The notes under the pieces were generated by a model. It had not been told where the DNA came from, did not search any database, and was given only the letters and a program-made list of their open reading frames with translations. Of a stretch of DNA of 8,553 nt, positions 5,679 through 8,553 are shown one piece after another. The translations under genes and the position numbers were made by a program. Origin of the DNA: an uncultured Bacilli bacterium (GTDB lineage Bacteria > Bacillota_I > Bacilli_A > RF39 > UBA660); the NCBI GenBank assembly GCA_944363745.1, contig CALVVD010000130.1, positions 1-8,553 of the forward strand, read 5' to 3'. Within the stretch, counting starts at the first letter, position 1; every line of letters starts with the position of its first letter.

Positions 5679-5706
5679 TGATAGAAAAAATAATAAAAAG
5701 TAAATA
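5678..5706 (+). promoter_or_regulatory. Predicted promoter of xis-int
   Basis: TTGATA (5678-5683) and TAAATA (5701-5706) with a 17-bp spacer. Transcription would begin near 5713 and produce a 130-nt structured leader before xis. The -35 box abuts the right arm of the long palindrome, so a protein bound there could affect this promoter. Confidence 0.55.
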
Positions 5707-5723
5707 GATATTATCACCTTGAT

Positions 5724-5759
5724 AAAGGCCAGGTATGCCCGATTGCATACCTGGCCTTT
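5724..5759. repeat. Perfect 15-bp stem-loop in the xis leader
   Basis: AAAGGCCAGGTATGC (5724-5738) pairs perfectly with 5745-5759, loop CCGATT. It falls just after the predicted start of the xis-int transcript. The plus-strand tail is TTTGCCTG, which is a poor U-tract, so it may be an attenuator, an RNA-stabilising 5' hairpin or a protein site rather than a strong terminator. No gene upstream on the plus strand needs termination here. Confidence 0.7.
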
Positions 5760-5761
5760 GC

Positions 5762-5841
5762 CTGTCTGTGTGTAAAAATAAAGCTCTCCTAACAGACAGA
5801 TAGAGCTGAAATGAGCTCAAATAATGAAAGAAAAGGTGATA
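5762..5841 (+). promoter_or_regulatory. Structured 5' leader of xis with possible SD sequestration
   Basis: CTGTCTGT (5762-5769) pairs with ACAGACAG (5792-5799). AGCTCT (5782-5787) can pair with AGAGCT (5802-5807), and GAGCT/AGCTC flank 5803-5818, so the folds are mutually exclusive. The SD region AAGGTGATA (5833-5841) is perfectly complementary to TATCACCTT (5712-5720) at the predicted 5' end of the transcript. A 6-codon mini-frame (ATG 5824 to TGA 5842-5844) overlaps the SD. Together these suggest translational control of xis; this is inference from pairing alone. Confidence 0.4.
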
Positions 5842-5845
5842 TGAA

Positions 5846-6076
5846 ATGAAACAAGTATTCGAAGCGGGAATGTTTCAAAACTTCCCGGATGTTCTGACTG
5901 TGCATGAAGTACAAGATGCTCTCAGAATTGGTCGAGCCGGTGTATATAAACTGCTGACCTCTGGCGAGTTAGGGTACTTCAAGCTGGGCAAGACCTATAA
6001 GATCCCCAAAGATGCACTCATTGCCTACATGAATCGGAAAGCAGGAAAGGTGAAGAGAAGGGGGGTGCAGAAATGA
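5846..6076 (+). CDS. xis: Excisionase (Xis), HTH_17 family
   Basis: 76-aa basic protein. LTVHEVQDALRIGRAGVYKLL (17-37) is the helix-turn-helix, with the wing SGELGYFKLGKTYKIPKDALIAYM (38-61) and a basic tail KAGKVKRRGVQK. This is the standard excisionase-family architecture; such proteins bend attachment-site DNA to drive excision. The ATG at 5846 follows AAAAGGTGATATGAA. Its stop overlaps the integrase start in ATGA (6073-6076), the usual coupled xis-int arrangement. It is more basic at the C-terminus than the 60-aa paralogue at 2545. Confidence 0.88.
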   Translation: MKQVFEAGMFQNFPDVLTVHEVQDALRIGRAGVYKLLTSGELGYFKLGKTYKIPKDALIAYMNRKAGKVKRRGVQK

Positions 6077-7272
6077 CAGGCAGTTTACAGATAAAAAACG
6101 AAAAATATTATGCCGTACTCAATTTCAGAGACAAAAACGGAAAGCGCGTACAGAGATGGATCAATCTCAATCTCTCAGTCAAAGGAAACAAGCGTAGGGC
6201 GGAGATTGCTCTGAATGAGCTCCTTGTTCAGTACCAGGGTTATGAAGCCATTGAGCCTATGATGCTATTGCTGTCTCAGCACATTGCGCAATGGCTGGAA
6301 GCGAATCGAAGCCATCTTGCAGTTACGACCTACGATCAGTATTGTAATATCCTCAACAATCACATTCGCCCATACTTTGATCCTCGTGGGATTACTGTAT
6401 GCACACTAACTGCAGGAGATTTGGAAGATTACTACGCTTTTAAGATTGCGGGAGGGCTAAGCCCGAATTCTGTAATCAAGCACCATGCTGTTATCCGAAC
6501 GGCTCTTCAATGGGCGGTGAAGCACCGCTACATCCGGGAGAATGTCGCTGACTTTGCCGAGAAGCCAAGCCACGTCCGGTATCATGGAGCCGAGCCATAC
6601 ACTATTCAAGAGATTGCGGCCCTTCTCCAAGCTACGGCAAATGAACCCATTGCTGTTCCCATCTTCCTGGCAAGCTTCTATGGCCTCAGAAGATCGGAAG
6701 CGTTGGGACTGAGATGGAGTTCAATAGATTTCCAAAACGGAATCTTCAGTATCTCAACGACTGTTGTAAGAGAGAAGCATGGGGATCAGATCGTGACTGT
6801 GGTAAGAGATCAGACAACCAAGACGGAATCCAGTATGCGGGAACTTCCTCTTTGTCCGTACACTTATCAATATTTCTCAAATCTGCGGCAGTACCAACTC
6901 TATCAACAGGAGCTATGTGGGAACTGCTATGATACGAGATATACGGATTTTGTCTGCGTTGACGCAATGGGGACCTTGCTGCAGCCTGACTATATTACAC
7001 AGAAGTTCCAGCAGATCTTGATGAAGTATGGGCTCAGGAAAATCCGGTTCCACGATCTTCGGCATAGCTGTGCTACCATCATGCTGTATTTGGGATACAC
7101 TTTGAAGGATATTCAAACATGGCTCGGCCATAGCAATTATAACTTTACCGCTGACACATACATCCATTCCGGCAACGGAGTGCATGAGCAAATGGCCGAA
7201 AGGCTCTCGGAAGAATTGAATATTGCTCTGCCTCCGAACCCCATTTTAACAGGTGATTCGAGTATGTGTTAG
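6073..7272 (+). CDS. int: Tyrosine recombinase integrase
   Basis: 399-aa integrase that inserts and excises the element at the tRNA site next to it. N-terminal AP2-like arm-binding region (about 1-55, SLQIKNEKYYAVLNFRDKNG), SAM-like core-binding domain (about 66-165), then the catalytic domain. Catalytic residues are all present: Arg206 in FYGLRRSEALGL, Lys250 in TTKTESS, His327 and Arg330 in HDLRHS, His353 in WLGHS, and the nucleophile Tyr363 in TADTYIHS. Length is normal for Tn916/phage-type integrases of Firmicutes. ATG at 6073 overlaps the xis stop, preceded by GAAGAGAAGGGGGTG. It points toward the attachment site, ending 80 bp before the tRNA fragment. It appears intact and active. Confidence 0.95.
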   Translation: MTGSLQIKNEKYYAVLNFRDKNGKRVQRWINLNLSVKGNKRRAEIALNELLVQYQGYEAIEPMMLLLSQHIAQWLEANRSHLAVTTYDQYCNILNNHIRPYFDPRGITVCTLTAGDLEDYYAFKIAGGLSPNSVIKHHAVIRTALQWAVKHRYIRENVADFAEKPSHVRYHGAEPYTIQEIAALLQATANEPIAVPIFLASFYGLRRSEALGLRWSSIDFQNGIFSISTTVVREKHGDQIVTVVRDQTTKTESSMRELPLCPYTYQYFSNLRQYQLYQQELCGNCYDTRYTDFVCVDAMGTLLQPDYITQKFQQILMKYGLRKIRFHDLRHSCATIMLYLGYTLKDIQTWLGHSNYNFTADTYIHSGNGVHEQMAERLSEELNIALPPNPILTGDSSMC

Positions 7273-7285
7273 AAAAGTGTTAGAA
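7266..7285 (+). repeat. Tandem 9-bp repeat at the int stop, possible arm-type site
   Basis: GTGTTAGAA occurs at 7266-7274 and 7277-7285, one helical turn apart (11-bp period), straddling the integrase stop codon and about 70-85 bp from the att site. Paired short direct repeats at this distance are typical of arm-type binding sites for the integrase N-terminal domain. Chance occurrence cannot be excluded. Confidence 0.4.
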
Positions 7286-7318
7286 GAACGCTGCTTTACC
7301 TTGCCATAAGCAAAAAAT

Positions 7319-7351
7319 AAACCCCTAGAACCGTTGCGGTTCTAGGGGTTT
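7319..7351. terminator. Bidirectional terminator between int and the tRNA fragment
   Basis: Perfect 15-bp stem AAACCCCTAGAACCG (7319-7333) / CGGTTCTAGGGGTTT (7337-7351) with a 3-nt loop. On the minus strand it is followed by ATTTTTTGC, a good U-tract, so it would end transcription coming through the tRNA fragment. On the plus strand it would also stop int transcription, with a shorter tail. Confidence 0.85.
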
Positions 7352-7352
7352 G

Positions 7353-7398
7353 TGGTTGCGGGGGCTGGACTTGAACCAACGACCTCCGGGTTATGAGC
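7353..7398 (-). other. 3' half of initiator tRNA-Met (CAT), putative attachment site
   Basis: Read on the minus strand, 7398-7353 gives GCTCATAACCCGGAGG, then the T-arm GTTCAAGTC, then GCAACCA: anticodon CAT (7395-7393), the CCC of the initiator-type anticodon stem, acceptor strand CCCCGCA with A at position 72, and an encoded CCA (7355-7353). These are initiator tRNA features. Beyond 7398 the sequence leaves the tRNA consensus at once, so the 5' half (acceptor 5' strand, D-arm) is missing and this is not a working tRNA gene. With the integrase 80 bp away this is best read as an att site whose core includes the anticodon arm and T-arm. Confidence 0.8.
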
Positions 7399-7574
7399 TG
7401 CCGTCGGTTTCTCCATCCGCTGCGATTCAGCGCTTTCCGGGCCTTTTTGAGCCTGAAATCGCCTAAAACCCGGAGGTTGTTCCTCTCCGCTCCACGGCGA
7501 TTTTCAGCAATCTGGGTCAGGGGTTTGGGTCAGGGAAAGGCCGATCAGAAAGGCGGTAGACTGCGAAAGAACTC
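7399..7574. other. Gene-free GC-rich stretch with att-like repeats
   Basis: No gene is supported here. AACCCGGAGGTTGTT (7467-7481) is a near-perfect inverted copy (14 of 15) of the tRNA anticodon/variable-region sequence at 7378-7392. TGGGTCAGGG is tandemly repeated at 7513-7522 and 7526-7535 (13-bp period). On the minus strand a frame is open from after the TGA at 7506-7504 into the tRNA fragment, reading RMEKPTAAHNPEVVGSSP across the join. This may be the arm region of a second, mostly lost integrative element at the same tRNA. Confidence 0.4.
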
Positions 7575-7603
7575 TTGCGCCCTCCCGGCAACTGTGCCAT
7601 AAT
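7575..7603 (+). promoter_or_regulatory. Predicted promoter of the PAS/AAA+ regulator
   Basis: TTGCGC (7575-7580) and CATAAT (7598-7603) with a 17-bp spacer, about 40 bp upstream of the ATG at 7642; a vegetative-type promoter. Confidence 0.5.
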
Positions 7604-7641
7604 TGATACAGGAAAACCCACAACGATCGAGGAGGGACAGC

Positions 7642-8553
7642 ATGAAACTGCGGGATTTTTCCAGGCGCATTCAGGCGGACGAGCAGCCGGACTTTGCTCA
7701 TGCGCTCCAGGGCGGGAAGGATTTGAGCCAGCTGGACCCGGAGGAGCTGAAGGACTTCCCGGAGACGGTCTACATTGCCAACAGCCAGTCCGTGGTTTAT
7801 GGCAAGATCCAGAAGGAGACGTTGCTCTATCTGCTGAATCGGCAGGGAAAGTTCCGGTTTCAGCAGATTCTCGATAGTATGAACGATGGCGTTATCGCAG
7901 TGGATGACGATGGGCGGATCTTTTACGCAAATCCTGCCTATGTGTCCATTTTGGGTGTACCTCTGCGCCGGATTCTGGGAAGGAAGATCCAGGATGTGGA
8001 GCCGGATTCCCTTTTACACCAGACACTTGTGAAACGGGAATCCCTCTCCAGTGAAAAGCAGCTGATTCCCTCCATCAAAAAATACGTCTCTCTCCGGACG
8101 TTTCCCCTGTGGGATGGAGAGACCTTTCTGGGGGCCGTCTCCATCTTTCAGGACGTGACCCGCCTCCACCGCCTGGATCAGGAGGTGCGCCAGATGTCCG
8201 GCATTGTGGACGAGTACACCCAGCGCATCCGCAGCCAGGAGACGGCGGTGAGGCTTGGCCTGACCTCCTACAACAAGGCCTTCCAGACCACCATCCAAAA
8301 GGCGGCCACAGTGGCGCTGACAGATGTGCCGCTGCTGATTTGCGGCGAGGGCGGTACGGGAAAAAATGCGCTGGCTCACTATCTCCATCAGTGCAGCCGG
8401 CGGAGAGATAAGCCCCTGGTGGTGGTAAACTGCGCGGCGGTCCCGGCGGACATGATGGAGTCTGTGCTGTTTGGGGACAGGGAGCGGCAGGGAAAGCTGG
8501 CCGTGGCGGAGGGCGGCACGCTACTGATCGACGAGATCGAGGAACTGCCGTTG
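7642..8553 (+). CDS. PAS-AAA+ transcriptional regulator, GAFTGA loop missing (partial)
   Basis: 304 codons are visible; the gene runs off the right edge. ATG at 7642 has AGGAGGG 5 nt upstream. Residues 1-70 are an unassigned acidic N-terminal region. About 72-175 is a PAS domain (ILDSMNDGVIAVDDDGRIFYANPA), followed by a helical linker and the AAA+ module of the NtrC/sigma-54-activator type: Walker A GEGGTGKN (235-242) and Walker B TLLIDEIE (293-300). The usual segment ELFGHEKGAFTGA...GKFE is reduced to VLFGDRERQGKLAVAEGGT, so the GAFTGA loop that contacts sigma-54 is absent. As in TyrR-like relatives, it may act with another sigma factor, as a repressor, or be degenerate. Codon use is GC-rich, unlike the element, so it is probably chromosomal. 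Confidence 0.85.
   Translation, partial: MKLRDFSRRIQADEQPDFAHALQGGKDLSQLDPEELKDFPETVYIANSQSVVYGKIQKETLLYLLNRQGKFRFQQILDSMNDGVIAVDDDGRIFYANPAYVSILGVPLRRILGRKIQDVEPDSLLHQTLVKRESLSSEKQLIPSIKKYVSLRTFPLWDGETFLGAVSIFQDVTRLHRLDQEVRQMSGIVDEYTQRIRSQETAVRLGLTSYNKAFQTTIQKAATVALTDVPLLICGEGGTGKNALAHYLHQCSRRRDKPLVVVNCAAVPADMMESVLFGDRERQGKLAVAEGGTLLIDEIEELPL

Larger units (their letters stand above)
1..7398. mobile_element. Integrative and mobilizable element (left end outside window)
   Basis: The stretch carries the hallmark modules of an IME: tyrosine integrase with overlapping excisionase next to a tRNA 3'-half attachment site, a MobC/relaxase pair, an SF3 replication helicase, and a cargo block with its own regulator. 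No coupling ATPase or type IV secretion genes are visible, so self-transfer cannot be claimed from this window. Base composition changes sharply to GC-rich near 7350-7400, next to the tRNA fragment. The left boundary is not seen, and no second copy of the tRNA 3' end is present in the first kilobase. The right boundary is uncertain by up to about 200 bp, because the sequence right after the tRNA fragment may be the arm of another element. Confidence 0.85.

Noticed and set aside
5724..5759. Simple intrinsic terminator
   Set aside because: No plus-strand gene lies upstream and the tail after the stem is not U-rich, so a leader hairpin is the better reading.
7353..7398. Functional tRNA-Met gene
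   Set aside because: Only the 3' half from the anticodon loop to CCA is present; no D-arm or 5' acceptor strand follows.
7393..7701. Short frames on either strand over the att-flanking region
   Set aside because: Arg/Pro/Leu-rich translations with no recognisable domain and no convincing SD. The minus-strand continuation into the tRNA is kept only as a possible remnant.
7938..8411. Open frames on both strands within the PAS/AAA+ gene
   Set aside because: They are GC-rich shadows of a long frame with PAS and Walker motifs that simply lacks a stop inside the window.
1..8553. CRISPR array, rRNA, insertion sequence or type IV secretion genes
   Set aside because: No regularly spaced repeats, no rRNA-like sequence, no transposase and no VirB/VirD4-like motifs were seen.

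Overview
The window looks like the right-hand part of an integrative and mobilizable element (IME-like) in a low-to-medium GC Clostridia-type Firmicute, plus about 1.1 kb of distinctly more GC-rich sequence beyond its int-proximal end. Pointers to this host group are the strong AGGAGG-type ribosome binding sites, the family types present, and the PAS/AAA+ regulator in the flank. I cannot name the species. The left end of the element is not in the window.

Layout. (1) 1-2094, minus strand, cargo: the first codons of a gene running off the left edge, a perfect 20-bp-arm palindrome (117-161), a 35-residue hydrophobic peptide gene (182-289), and two adjacent TRAFAC-type GTPases of the YfjP-like kind (385-1182 and 1207-2094) 24 nt apart. 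(2) 2095-2504: an intergenic region with a 12-bp operator-like dyad lying across the predicted GTPase promoter, and a divergent XRE-family regulator (2262-2504, plus strand). That regulator has no ATG, GTG or TTG start and appears to begin at ATT. (3) 2545-3865, minus strand, mobilization region: MobC-like ribbon-helix-helix protein, a minimal 151-aa relaxase, a 108-aa HTH plus zinc-ribbon protein, and a 60-aa excisionase-type HTH protein. The four genes overlap or lie close together. (4) 3866-4180: gene-free, AT-rich, candidate oriT, plus the terminator of the next gene. (5) 4181-5530, minus strand: a D5/P4-type superfamily 3 helicase without a primase domain. (6) 5531-5845: gene-free, with divergent promoters and a series of hairpins; candidate replication origin and structured leader of xis. 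(7) 5846-7272, plus strand: excisionase and tyrosine integrase overlapping by ATGA. (8) 7319-7398: a strong terminator hairpin and the 3' half of an initiator tRNA-Met on the minus strand, taken as the attachment site. (9) 7399-8553: a 240-bp intergenic stretch with att-like repeats, then a PAS/AAA+ regulator that runs off the right edge and lacks the sigma-54-contacting GAFTGA loop.

How it works together (inference from families): Int and Xis move the element in and out of a tRNA-fMet 3' end. The SF3 helicase probably allows replication of the excised form. MobC and the relaxase nick oriT so that the element can use a co-resident conjugation system; no type IV secretion genes are visible. 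The two GTPases and the tiny membrane peptide form a separately regulated cargo module that is a reasonable candidate for a phage- or plasmid-interference function, but nothing in the sequence proves that role.
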